In this document: positions 26,700-34,398 of the stretch, piece by piece
Layout: each line of letters opens with the position of its first letter
Position numbering within the stretch: the first letter of the stretch is position 1
Assembly: GCF_011045125.1 (NCBI RefSeq)
Contig: NZ_JAAKZF010000011.1
Span: forward strand, 62,001 to 126,000
Direction of reading: 5' to 3'
DNA from: Allomesorhizobium camelthorni
GTDB taxonomy: Bacteria; Pseudomonadota; Alphaproteobacteria; Rhizobiales; Rhizobiaceae
DNA: 64,000 nucleotides
Translations under genes and position numbers: made by a program
The notes under the pieces: generated by a model
Seen by the model: the letters and a program-made list of their open reading frames with translations, nothing else
Database searches by the model: none
Told to the model about the DNA's origin: nothing

Positions 26700-27596
26700 C
26701 TATTCGGCGGCAAGCGGCAGGTCCACGAGGTCGCGGTCGGGCATTCCCATCAGATCGGCGCAGAACCGCGCCAGATCGTCGGCCAGCGCATCGAACCCTG
26801 CCGATCTCTGCAATGTCCGCTCGTTCATGTAGAGCCCGCGATTGACCTCGATCTGCAGCGCGTGGAGGCCGCGCGCCGGGCGGCCGTAATGCTCGGTGAT
26901 GAAGCCGCCGGCATATGGCTTGTTGTGCGCGACGGTGTAGCCCATCGACGTCAGGAGCCCGATTGCTCTTTCGGTAAGCGCCGATGCGGCGGACGCGCCG
27001 AAGCGGTCGCCTATGATGAAATCGGGGCGCACGCCGCTGTCGCCGATCCGGATGCTGGCCGGCATCGAATGGCAGTCGATCAGCACGCCATAGCCGAAAC
27101 GCTGGTGGGTGCGCGTCAAAAGCAGCTTCAGCGCGTCGTGATAGGGCTTGTAGACGGCCTCGATGCGCGCCACCGCCTCGGTGAGCGGCAGGCGGCCGGC
27201 ATAGATGTCGAGCCCCTCGCCTACCAGCTTCGGCACCGTGCCGAGGCCGCCGGCCACGCGCGCCGAGCGGATATTGGCGTAAGGTGGCACCGGCTCGACG
27301 AACATGCGCGGGTCAAGTTCCCAGGGCTCGCGGTTGACGTCGAGATAGGCGCGCGGAAAGTTCGCCGCCAGCATCGGCGCGCCCAGCGCCACGGCGCTGC
27401 CGAACAGTTCGTCGACATAGCAATCCTCGGAGCGGCGGATCGCGTTGCGGTCGAGCCGGATCATGGCGAGGAAGCGATCGGGATAGTGGGAGCCGCTGTG
27501 CGGGGAGTTGAAGACGAACGGCACGCGCTGATCTGCGGCGGTGCGGATCTCGAACGGCGCCAGCGCCGAAAAGTCATCGCCCGCCGTCATCGACAC
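26700..27596 (-). CDS. N-formylglutamate amidohydrolase family protein
   Basis: This 298-residue protein belongs to the N-formylglutamate amidohydrolase (HutG-like) family of zinc hydrolases. It has FVFNSPHSGSHYP at the start, a RRSEDCYVDELF block, NREPWELDPRMF, IDCHSMPAS and GGFITEHYGRP with candidate metal-binding His and Glu residues. The classical reaction releases formate from N-formylglutamate at the end of one histidine-degradation route, but many members have other amide substrates. No hut genes are in view, so the substrate is uncertain. The small RNA ends just past its stop codon. A distinct paralogue is present near 45 kb. Confidence 0.82.
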   Translation of the reverse strand: MSMTAGDDFSALAPFEIRTAADQRVPFVFNSPHSGSHYPDRFLAMIRLDRNAIRRSEDCYVDELFGSAVALGAPMLAANFPRAYLDVNREPWELDPRMFVEPVPPYANIRSARVAGGLGTVPKLVGEGLDIYAGRLPLTEAVARIEAVYKPYHDALKLLLTRTHQRFGYGVLIDCHSMPASIRIGDSGVRPDFIIGDRFGASAASALTERAIGLLTSMGYTVAHNKPYAGGFITEHYGRPARGLHALQIEVNRGLYMNERTLQRSAGFDALADDLARFCADLMGMPDRDLVDLPLAAE

Positions 27597-27743
27597 CTGC
27601 CTGCGAACACCACTCCATCATGGCTTCGAAACTGCCATCTGCCGGCCATTCTGTCCAGCAGTTCGGTGCAAGGACGGACGTTGCGTTTCGGCGGCGGCAT
27701 AGCTGCATTCACTTGATCTTTACCGTCGGCTCTTCATATAGAG

Positions 27744-27751
27744 ATGGTTAA
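27744..27751 (-). promoter_or_regulatory. Possible CtrA half-site upstream of cpdR
   Basis: TTAACCAT is read on the minus strand 48 bases before the cpdR start codon. CtrA half-sites of this form are used in Caulobacter and rhizobia, and CpdR acts in the pathway that controls CtrA stability, so feedback is plausible. This rests on one octamer. Confidence 0.4.
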
Positions 27752-27798
27752 CCAGACTGGCTGCAAGCAGTCTTTGCAGGTGATTCGGACGGGAAAAC

Positions 27799-28161
27799 AT
27801 GGCACGCATTCTTCTGGCGGAAGACGACGACGACATGCGTCGGTTTCTGGTCAAGGCGCTCGAGCGCGCCGGCTATGACGTCAGCGATTTCGACAATGGC
27901 GCCAGCGCCTATGAGCGGCTGCGCGAAGAGCCGTTTTCGCTGCTTCTGACCGACATCGTCATGCCGGAAATGGACGGCATCGAGCTGGCGCGGCGCGCGA
28001 CCGAGATCGACCCCGACCTGAAGGTGATGTTCATCACCGGCTTCGCCGCCGTGGCGCTCAATCCCGATTCCAAGGCACCGAAGGACGCCAAGGTGCTGTC
28101 GAAGCCGTTTCACCTGCGCGATCTCGTCAACGAGGTCGAAAAGATGCTGCAAGCCGCCTGA
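27799..28161 (+). CDS. cpdR: CpdR-type single-domain response regulator
   Basis: This 120-residue protein is a lone receiver domain with acidic pocket EDDDD (8-12), phosphoacceptor D52 in LLTDIVMPEMDG, and the conserved lysine in LSKPFHL. The C-terminus ends in Ala-Ala, as in CpdR, which when unphosphorylated helps ClpXP degrade CtrA and other cell-cycle proteins and is itself degraded. Phosphate normally comes from CckA through ChpT, neither of which is in the window. The gene stands alone upstream of tRNA-Val. Confidence 0.88.
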   Translation: MARILLAEDDDDMRRFLVKALERAGYDVSDFDNGASAYERLREEPFSLLLTDIVMPEMDGIELARRATEIDPDLKVMFITGFAAVALNPDSKAPKDAKVLSKPFHLRDLVNEVEKMLQAA

Positions 28162-28264
28162 TGGCGCGCGGCCGCCGGGTTAGGCCGGCGCAAATAGCCG
28201 GCCTTTCGGCCAATCTCGCTATTGACGCGCTCGGCCATAATATGGTGTATGCGCGGCTTCGGAT

Positions 28265-28339
28265 GGGCGTGTAGCTCAGCGGGAGAGCACTGCATTGACA
28301 TTGCAGGGGTCACAGGTTCAATCCCTGTCACGCCCACCA
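28265..28339 (+). tRNA. tRNA-Val (GAC)
   Basis: The 75-base cloverleaf has a perfect 7-bp acceptor (GGGCGTG with CACGCCC), a D arm with AGCTC-AGC-GGGAGAGC, anticodon stem CTGCA/TGCAG with loop TTGACAT giving anticodon GAC, a T arm ACAGG-TTCAATC-CCTGT and an encoded CCA. It reads valine GUC/GUU codons. Confidence 0.97.
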
Positions 28340-28428
28340 TCCAAGCCAAACAAGGTCAATGTGTCCGAGACCATCTGCCTTATAGGCGTTGATAGCGACG
28401 ACCCTCATTCCTTTGACAGTTTCTGTTT

Positions 28429-28716
28429 TCAGTCCTGTGGTGCCTTCCACTTGAAACTGTAGCAGTGCGCCAGATCGGCGGGAGTGACTTCTGGATCACT
28501 CGACTGGCCGGTACCAGCATTCACGACCAGCGCCCACAAAGGTGGCAGTCCCTGCTCCCGACAATGCGGCGCCAATTCCTTCGTAAGTTTCTGACCAGCA
28601 CCACGAGCGATCATTCCGCCCACAATTCCAGCGAATTCACCATAAGTGATCGTTGCTTTGTTCCGGGCGACGTAAGCCAAGAGCCGGACCATCCGTTCTG
28701 TTTGCTCGCTAGCCAT
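28429..28716 (-). CDS. Small hypothetical protein next to tRNA-Val
   Basis: This 95-residue protein is not recognised with confidence. It has a helical start, an ITYGEFAGIVGG segment that recalls the DNA-binding part of alkyltransferase-like proteins, and a LPPLWALVVNAGTG segment, but no active-site PCHR motif. AAGGA lies 8 bases before the ATG, so it is probably translated. It begins a short accessory-looking stretch after the tRNA, and its GC appears lower than that of core genes. Its function is unknown. Confidence 0.55.
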   Translation of the reverse strand: MASEQTERMVRLLAYVARNKATITYGEFAGIVGGMIARGAGQKLTKELAPHCREQGLPPLWALVVNAGTGQSSDPEVTPADLAHCYSFKWKAPQD

Positions 28717-28809
28717 TCTAATTTTCCTTCATGCCAAGGTTTCAAACTGTTGCTCAGCAGCGCAGCGCTGCCCCTGGCGCGGCGATCCTCGTGCTCTGCG
28801 GCAGCCGCC

Positions 28810-29286
28810 TCAGCGTTCCTTTGCCTCATCGCTGAGCCGCCGCACGATTTCGACAGTGTTGCGGATGTCGGCTTCGCTGAGCCCGGCGCCCATCGTCGAG
28901 GCGATCGCCAGGAGCCGGGCGTTCAACTCGCGGTAGTGCGCTTCACCCTTGGGCGTGAGGCGCACCAGCTTCGATCGCCGATGCCTCGGATTGTCGATGA
29001 ACTCCACGAGCCCCTCCGCCGCCAGCTCGTCGGCCAACCGCTGCATGCGCTGGCGGCTGGTCGGCCGCATCTGGGCGATCTGCGGCACGGTGAGCGGGCC
29101 AAGCAGCGCCAGGCTGCGCATGAAACCGAACGCGCCGCCGCCCCAGCTCGTGATGAGCCCTGTTCTCTGGCCAACTGCCCGTATTCGAAAGAAGAATTGT
29201 GCTACTTCGAGCATCAGGTCCGCTATCGCCTCGCCCTTGCTCGTGGCGATCCGACTTTCCGCTTTCCCCTGTCGCACCGACGCCAT
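28810..29286 (-). CDS. MarR-family transcriptional regulator
   Basis: This 158-residue protein is a winged-helix MarR regulator. The recognition part is LTVPQIAQMRPTSRQRMQRLADELAAEGLVEF and the wing is DNPRHRRSKLVRLTPKGEAHYREL. GGAG precedes the ATG by 8 bases. It is divergent from the methyltransferase gene, and the shared 122-bp region holds two 19-bp palindromes that cover the outward promoter, so it probably represses the neighbour and itself. The ligand is unknown. Confidence 0.9.
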   Translation of the reverse strand: MASVRQGKAESRIATSKGEAIADLMLEVAQFFFRIRAVGQRTGLITSWGGGAFGFMRSLALLGPLTVPQIAQMRPTSRQRMQRLADELAAEGLVEFIDNPRHRRSKLVRLTPKGEAHYRELNARLLAIASTMGAGLSEADIRNTVEIVRRLSDEAKER

Positions 29287-29308
29287 CTATTCCGCTCCAT
29301 CGTTGAGA

Positions 29309-29327
29309 TTGACAACTATGTTGTCAA
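29309..29327. promoter_or_regulatory. MarR operator 1 (perfect palindrome)
   Basis: TTGACAAC-TAT-GTTGTCAA is a perfect inverted repeat. It contains the -35 box of the outward promoter and is centred 27 bp from a second similar site, so a bound dimer would exclude RNA polymerase. Confidence 0.85.
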
Positions 29328-29337
29328 AAACTAGAAT
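29309..29337 (+). promoter_or_regulatory. Promoter of the methyltransferase-VTT operon
   Basis: TTGACA (29309-29314) and TAGAAT (29332-29337) are 17 bases apart, a close match to the housekeeping consensus. The -35 lies within operator 1 and the -10 touches operator 2. Predicted transcription starts near 29344, giving a leader of about 65 bases. Confidence 0.75.
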
Positions 29338-29354
29338 GACATCAATGTTGTCAT
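29336..29354. promoter_or_regulatory. MarR operator 2 (near-perfect palindrome)
   Basis: ATGACATCA-A-TGTTGTCAT is a 19-bp palindrome with one mismatched pair and shares the TGACA/TGTCA core of operator 1. It covers the predicted transcription start of the plus-strand operon. Confidence 0.75.
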
Positions 29355-29408
29355 CTTAACGCCGATCCTGGCCATCGGCGCAACGCTTGGCAAGTGGGAG
29401 AAGCCAAA

Positions 29409-29903
29409 ATGGGCTCCACCGACCAGCAGGCTAATGACGCCCCGGTGGCGCGGGGCATCGCGCGGCCGCCGTTGCTCTATCTCGCGTGCCTGTTCCTGGG
29501 GGTTGTCCTCGATCGCGTGCTTCCCTTGCCGCTCATCTTGCCGGAGGCCGCCCTCTTCCGTTGGACCCTGGGCGCAGGGCTGATCGTGGCCGGTCTCGCG
29601 ATCATGGCCGCGGGAATTCGCAATTTCTCCCGCGCGGCTACGCCCGTGCGCTCCAACCAGCCTGTCCGCGCACTGGTCACAACCGGCATACATGGCTGGA
29701 GCCGCAATCCGATCTATGTCGGCATGTTCCTCCTCTATGCCGGCATCGGCATAGCTGCGCGCAGCCCGTGGGTCCTTGTCCTCGCGCTGCCTCTCCTCAT
29801 CATCCTGCACTATGTCGTGGTCGCGCGCGAAGAGGCCTATCTCGAGCGGCGCTTCGGCGGCTCCTACCGCGACTACAAAGCGCGCGTCCGCCGCTGGCTG
29901 TAG
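29409..29903 (+). CDS. Isoprenylcysteine/phospholipid methyltransferase-like membrane protein
   Basis: This 164-residue protein is a small integral membrane protein of the ICMT/PEMT type. It has about four hydrophobic segments and the diagnostic C-terminal half: GIHGWSRNPIYVGMFLLYAG, VVVAREEAYLERRFG and YRDYKARVRRWL, which together bind S-adenosylmethionine. The methyl acceptor in bacteria is mostly unknown. ATG 29409 has GGGAG 8 bases upstream; GTG 29394 in frame overlaps that site and is less likely. It heads an operon with the VTT-domain gene under MarR control. Confidence 0.85.
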   Translation: MGSTDQQANDAPVARGIARPPLLYLACLFLGVVLDRVLPLPLILPEAALFRWTLGAGLIVAGLAIMAAGIRNFSRAATPVRSNQPVRALVTTGIHGWSRNPIYVGMFLLYAGIGIAARSPWVLVLALPLLIILHYVVVAREEAYLERRFGGSYRDYKARVRRWL

Positions 29904-29959
29904 CCCTGAGCAAGAGCGCCGGCCCCGTTGGCCGGTCCTGGAGAAGTCCGGAGGCCGAA

Positions 29960-30580
29960 TTGAGACTGGGCCTGGCCGTGGTCGTCGTAGTGGCATTGGT
30001 GCTGGCCTCTTGCGCCACGATCCCGACGCCTCAGGAGGCCAACGACGCAGTTCTCATGCTTCGGAAATACGAGAGCTGGGCATGGGCCGCAGGCATCGTT
30101 CTCATCTGGGCCGATCTGGTGTTGCCGGTCCCGCAGACTGTGGTGATCGCTGCTCTCGGTGTGATCTACGGCGCCGTGCTCGGGGGTCTCTTGGGTAGTG
30201 TCGGCCAGATCACTGGCGGCCTTCTGGGCTATGTCCTCATGCTCACCTCCGCACGGCGAATGGTGAAGCGCTTCGTTGGCCCCCAGTCATTGAACAGGAT
30301 GGAGAGTTTGTTCGAACGGAGCGGCGCCTGGGCGATCGTCCTCACCCGCAGCCTCCCCTACAGCATTCCGGAAGCCATGGTCTTTCTTGCCGGGCTCGCG
30401 GGGATGCCAACGAGAAAATTCACAGCTGCATTGGCTTTGGGCAGCGTGCCCACGGCGTTTGCGTTTGCGGCGATCGGCGCCGGCTGGGCCGACAAGCCGA
30501 TCCTGGCGCTCGTGGTGAGCTATGTGCTTCCCATCCTGCTCCTGCCCGTTGCGCTTTTTCTCATGCGTCGCTCATCGTAG
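29960..30580 (+). CDS. VTT/TVP38-like membrane protein with an N-terminal lipobox-like motif
   Basis: This 206-residue protein begins with a hydrophobic run followed by LASCATIPTP, which looks like a lipobox with Cys18, then about five membrane segments with the VTT (DedA-related) features LPVPQTVVIAALGVIYG and TRSLPYSIPEAMVFLAGLAGMP. VTT proteins are proposed to move lipids between membrane leaflets. The start is TTG 29960, chosen because GGAGG lies 6 bases upstream and the upstream gene ends 57 bases earlier. The combination of lipobox and polytopic membrane protein is unusual; the motif may be fortuitous. Confidence 0.75.
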   Translation: MRLGLAVVVVVALVLASCATIPTPQEANDAVLMLRKYESWAWAAGIVLIWADLVLPVPQTVVIAALGVIYGAVLGGLLGSVGQITGGLLGYVLMLTSARRMVKRFVGPQSLNRMESLFERSGAWAIVLTRSLPYSIPEAMVFLAGLAGMPTRKFTAALALGSVPTAFAFAAIGAGWADKPILALVVSYVLPILLLPVALFLMRRSS

Positions 30581-30624
30581 GACATGTCAACTGCAACGCC
30601 CGGCGACGGCGGGTGCGCCGGCGC

Positions 30625-31470
30625 TCAACCCAGCCGGAGCGCTACAACGCCGGCGACGATGCAGAGCGCCGCAGCGATCCGCCATCCCGTCATCTTTTCG
30701 CGCAGCGCAAAGACGGAAATGAGCATGGCGAACAGGATCGAGGTTTCGCGCAGAGCCGCCACCGACGCGATCGGCGCCTTGGTCATCGCCCACATGGCGA
30801 TCCAGTAGGAGGCGGCGCTTAGAAGGCCGGTGAGAATGCCGACATGCCATTCCGTCTTCATGATCGGAAGCAGGCTGCGCCCGCGGTAGTAGAACCCGAT
30901 CGCCATCGAGACCAGCCCGTCGCAGAGGAACAGCCCTGCCGCGTAGCTCGACGCGGTGGCGGCCAGGCGCGCGCCGCTGCCGTCGGTCAGCGTGTAGCCG
31001 GTGACAAAGATCGAGGTGGTCAGCGCGAACCCGACCGCCCGGCGGTCGAGCCTGCCGAGCCCCCTGCCGCCGCGAAACGACATCAGCAACGTGCCCGTCG
31101 ACAGGAGCACGATGCCGAGGACCGCCAGCGGCGGCGGCAATTCGGCAAGCAGTAGGATCGCGCCGATCGTGGTCATCAGCGGCGCCGCTCCCCGCGCCAG
31201 CGGGTAGGTCTGGGCGAGGTCGCCGGCCTCATAGGCCATGACCAGGAACAGCCGGTAGCCGATATGGATGGCGAGCGAGGCGGCGATGAACGGCCAGACC
31301 GCCGCGGCGGGAAATTCGACGAAGGGGATGACCGGCAGGGCCGCAAGGCTCATGCCGAGCGACGTCAGCGAGATCGAGGCAAAACGGTCGCCGCGCATCT
31401 TGATCAGCGCGTTCCATGCGGCATGCATGGCGGCCGCCGCGAGCACCGCGAAGAAAACGGTGAGCGTCAT
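30625..31470 (-). CDS. EamA/DMT-family permease
   Basis: This 281-residue protein has about ten hydrophobic segments arranged as two EamA repeats (GAPLMTTIGAILLLAELPPPLAVLGIVLLSTG in the first half, ALRETSILFAMLISVFALREKMTGWRIAAALCIVAG in the second), as in drug/metabolite exporters. The substrate is unknown. Its start overlaps the stop of the EEP phosphatase gene by 4 bases (ATGA), so the two are translated together. Confidence 0.88.
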   Translation of the reverse strand: MTLTVFFAVLAAAAMHAAWNALIKMRGDRFASISLTSLGMSLAALPVIPFVEFPAAAVWPFIAASLAIHIGYRLFLVMAYEAGDLAQTYPLARGAAPLMTTIGAILLLAELPPPLAVLGIVLLSTGTLLMSFRGGRGLGRLDRRAVGFALTTSIFVTGYTLTDGSGARLAATASSYAAGLFLCDGLVSMAIGFYYRGRSLLPIMKTEWHVGILTGLLSAASYWIAMWAMTKAPIASVAALRETSILFAMLISVFALREKMTGWRIAAALCIVAGVVALRLG

Positions 31471-32378
31471 TCCGGCGCGATCCGCGAGGCCGGATCGTCG
31501 AGGTCGATGTCGATCCGGAGCGGATGGTGGTCAGAAGCGATCTCGGCATTGTCGACGCTGACCAAGCGCACGCGCGATGCCAGCATCGAGCCGACGAAGC
31601 AATAATCGAGCCGGCGCTTCATGATGCGGCCGCCGATTTCCTTTACGTGGGTATAAAGATCGCCAGGACCGTGGCCGGCCACCGTCGCCGCATCGACAAA
31701 ACCGTCGAGATAGGAAGCTCCGGCATGGTGTGGCGTCGTGCCGGTGACGCGGCGGTATTCGGCGCTATCCGGCTCGCAGTTGAAGTCGCCCAGCCAGATC
31801 GCCGCCAGCGGGCATTCGGGCTCGCTCTCGCCATGCGTCCAGCCGCGCTCCGGCTCGTCGTCAGCGCCGCTCCACGGCCCGCCCTGAAACGGCGTGCGGC
31901 GATGCAGATCCTGCAGAAAGGCTATCTGCCCCAGCCGCTCCTCCGCGCCGATATGGGCGAGGTGCAGAGAGAAGAACCGAACCGGCCCGGCCGGGGTGCG
32001 GACCATGCATTCGAGTGCTGCGTTCTGCGTGTTGAGCGGCGCGATCGTCCGGTGCATCGGCAAGAGGTGCAGGCGCGACCAGGCGATCGGCCAGCGCGAC
32101 AGGAGCATGGTTCCGAACTGCCGCCGCCGGTTGACGACGCGGCCGTCCATGCGGGTGCTGGCGTCCATGTCGAAGGCGGGACCGTAGATCCAATAATGTT
32201 CGGGCAGGAGCCGGCCGAGAATTTCGGGCTGGTCGTCGAAGCCGGTCCGCCGCCAGCCGCGCTCGACCTCCTGCAGCGCGATGATGTCGGCCCCGGCGAG
32301 CACCCGCGCGATCCGCTCCAGATCGTAGCGGCCGTCGGCTCCGAAACCGTACTGGATGTTATAGCTGACGAGCTTCAC
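31467..32378 (-). CDS. Endonuclease/exonuclease/phosphatase (EEP) family protein
   Basis: This 303-residue protein is a metal-dependent EEP-fold enzyme with SYNIQYG at the N-terminus, the catalytic LQEVERG glutamate, WLGDFNCEPDS and the terminal SDHHPLRIDI His pair. Members cut phosphodiesters in DNA, lipids or sugars; the substrate here is not clear. No signal peptide is visible. It is the first gene of a two-gene operon with the DMT permease. Confidence 0.87.
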   Translation of the reverse strand: MKLVSYNIQYGFGADGRYDLERIARVLAGADIIALQEVERGWRRTGFDDQPEILGRLLPEHYWIYGPAFDMDASTRMDGRVVNRRRQFGTMLLSRWPIAWSRLHLLPMHRTIAPLNTQNAALECMVRTPAGPVRFFSLHLAHIGAEERLGQIAFLQDLHRRTPFQGGPWSGADDEPERGWTHGESEPECPLAAIWLGDFNCEPDSAEYRRVTGTTPHHAGASYLDGFVDAATVAGHGPGDLYTHVKEIGGRIMKRRLDYCFVGSMLASRVRLVSVDNAEIASDHHPLRIDIDLDDPASRIAPE

Positions 32379-32527
32379 GCCAAAGTCCCCCGCCCGATCG
32401 CAGTACGCCTTCGGTATTTAGCTGGCAATAAGAAGCGGCGCGGCGAGGTTTGGGCCAACGAGGGACCGCGAGTTGCGAACCGACCTCACCCGCTGATCCA
32501 CCCTCCCTGAGACAGGGGAACGCCGCG

Positions 32528-33592
32528 CTACTGCAACACGAGAAGATCGGATGCGGCGAAGGTTATGTTCGCCGTTTCGCCGACTACGGGCGGCGGCGTG
32601 GATGGGCTGTTGAACGTGTCCAGCGACACGGCGTTCTTGCCGACGCCCACCCGCACGCGGATGACAGAGCCGAGGAAGCTCACGTCGGAAATCTCGCCGG
32701 CGATGCTTGAATCGCGGCCGGGGTGATTGCCGACCGAAATCGCCTCGGGGCGAAGCGCAAGCGAAATCTCGTCGCCGGCTGCCTTTCCGTCGAGCGCGCG
32801 CTTCAGCGCGATCTCGCTGCCGTTGATGCTCACCGTGCCGCTTGCGGGGTCGGAAACCGTACCTTCGAGGATGTTGAGCGTGCCGACGAAGGAAGCCACG
32901 AAGCGCGTCGCCGGCTTGTTGTAGATCTCGAACGGCGTGCCGACCTGCTCGGCCTTGCCGCCATACATGACGACGATGCGGTCCGACATGGACAGCGCCT
33001 CTTCCTGGTCGTGCGTGACGAAGATGGTGGTGATGCCGAGCTTCTTCTGGATCAGTCGGATTTCCTCGCGCAGCGAGACGCGGACCTTGGCGTCGAGCGC
33101 CGACAGCGGCTCGTCGAGCAGCAGCAGCTTCGGTTTAGGCGCCAGCGCGCGGGCGAGCGCCACTCGCTGCTGCTGGCCGCCCGAAAGCTGATAAGGATAG
33201 CGGTCGCCGAACTCCGGCAGCTTGATTATTGACAGCATCTCGGCGACACGCGCATCCGATTCGGCTCGCGGGACGCCCGCAACCTTCAGCCCGAAGCCGA
33301 TATTCTGCGCCACCGTCAGGTTCGGAAACAGCGCATAGGCCTGGAACACCATGCCGATGTCGCGCTGGTTGGGCTTCAGATTGGTGACGTCCTTGCCGCC
33401 GATCATCACCATGCCGGCGCTAGGTTCCTCGAAACCGGCGACGATGCGCAGCATCGTGGTCTTGCCGCAGCCGCTCGGCCCGAGAAACGAAACGAACTCG
33501 CCTCGCTCGACGTCGAGGTCGAAATCCTGGACCACGGTGGTCGCGCCGAAAGCCTTGCGGACATTCTGGATCGAGAGGAAGGTTTCGGCCAT
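32528..33592 (-). CDS. ABC transporter ATP-binding protein (Fe3+/spermidine/2-aminoethylphosphonate class)
   Basis: This 354-residue protein has Walker A GPSGCGKTT, the Q-loop GMVFQAYALFPN, signature LSGGQQQR, Walker B LLLLDEPLSALD and switch His in THDQEEA, followed by a C-terminal TOBE domain (about 275-354). This architecture is that of importers for polyamines, iron, thiamine or 2-aminoethylphosphonate. ATG 33592 is chosen; an upstream start would overlap the permease gene. It is the last gene of a four-gene importer operon. Confidence 0.93.
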   Translation of the reverse strand: MAETFLSIQNVRKAFGATTVVQDFDLDVERGEFVSFLGPSGCGKTTMLRIVAGFEEPSAGMVMIGGKDVTNLKPNQRDIGMVFQAYALFPNLTVAQNIGFGLKVAGVPRAESDARVAEMLSIIKLPEFGDRYPYQLSGGQQQRVALARALAPKPKLLLLDEPLSALDAKVRVSLREEIRLIQKKLGITTIFVTHDQEEALSMSDRIVVMYGGKAEQVGTPFEIYNKPATRFVASFVGTLNILEGTVSDPASGTVSINGSEIALKRALDGKAAGDEISLALRPEAISVGNHPGRDSSIAGEISDVSFLGSVIRVRVGVGKNAVSLDTFNSPSTPPPVVGETANITFAASDLLVLQ

Positions 33593-33606
33593 ACAGCGGG
33601 TTCCAG

Positions 33607-34398
33607 TCAGTTGGGGCGGTTCGCCGATCGCGGCGCGAACCGGGCAAGTATCTGAATGCCGCCCATGCAGGCCCACGTGATGACGAACGCGATGATGGCT
33701 AGCGCCGCCGGCTCATAGGCGCGATTGGCGCCTATGTTTTGCATGTAGGGGCCGAAGGCTGGTGCGTTCAGCAGGCTCGCCATGGTGAATTCGCCGATGA
33801 CGATCGCGAAGGTTAAAAACGCACCGGAAAGCACCGCAATCAGCACATTGGGCAGGATGATGCGGCCGATGATCGTCGCCCAGCCGGCGCCGAGTATCTG
33901 TGCGGCCTCGGTCAGTGTGCGCACGTCGATTGTGCGTAGCCCCGTATCAACCGCGCGATACATGTAGGGCAGCGCCAGGGTCGCGTAGCCGATCACCAAA
34001 AGTACATCCGTACCCCGGCGCGTCGCCAGGAAAGGCAGCGGCGACGACGAGCCGTACATGCGGATATAGCCGAATACGATGACGATCGCCGGAATGATGA
34101 GGGGCAAAAGCGTCACGAACTCGACTACTGGCCTCAGATGGGGCATGCGCAGCCTGATCCAGTAGGCCGTCGGCACGACGAGAAGAACGCCGAGCAGAAT
34201 GGTCATCACGGCAACGGTCACCGAATAGGCGAAAGTTTCCTGGAAGCGGGTGTCGCCGATCACCGACCGGTAGGCCTCAAAGGAATAGACACCCCGCTTC
34301 ATGCGCAGCGAGAATTCGAAAGTTGCTATCAGCGGCAGAAAGAAGAACGTCGCGCCCAGCCCGAACGTCACCCACGCCCAGATTCGGGAGGCCCTCAT
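33607..34398 (-). CDS. ABC transporter permease (second of two)
   Basis: This 263-residue protein has six predicted membrane helices and the EAA loop LTEAAQILGAGWATIIGRIILPNV that docks on the ATPase. ATG 34398 overlaps the stop of the first permease in an ATGA arrangement, with AAGGTGG 5 bases upstream; a GTG at 34407 is less likely. It is the PotC/ThiP-like partner in the importer. Confidence 0.91.
   Translation of the reverse strand: MRASRIWAWVTFGLGATFFFLPLIATFEFSLRMKRGVYSFEAYRSVIGDTRFQETFAYSVTVAVMTILLGVLLVVPTAYWIRLRMPHLRPVVEFVTLLPLIIPAIVIVFGYIRMYGSSSPLPFLATRRGTDVLLVIGYATLALPYMYRAVDTGLRTIDVRTLTEAAQILGAGWATIIGRIILPNVLIAVLSGAFLTFAIVIGEFTMASLLNAPAFGPYMQNIGANRAYEPAALAIIAFVITWACMGGIQILARFAPRSANRPN

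Noticed and set aside
28265-28428. Integrative element at tRNA-Val
   Set aside because: No integrase and no second copy of the tRNA 3' end were found nearby.
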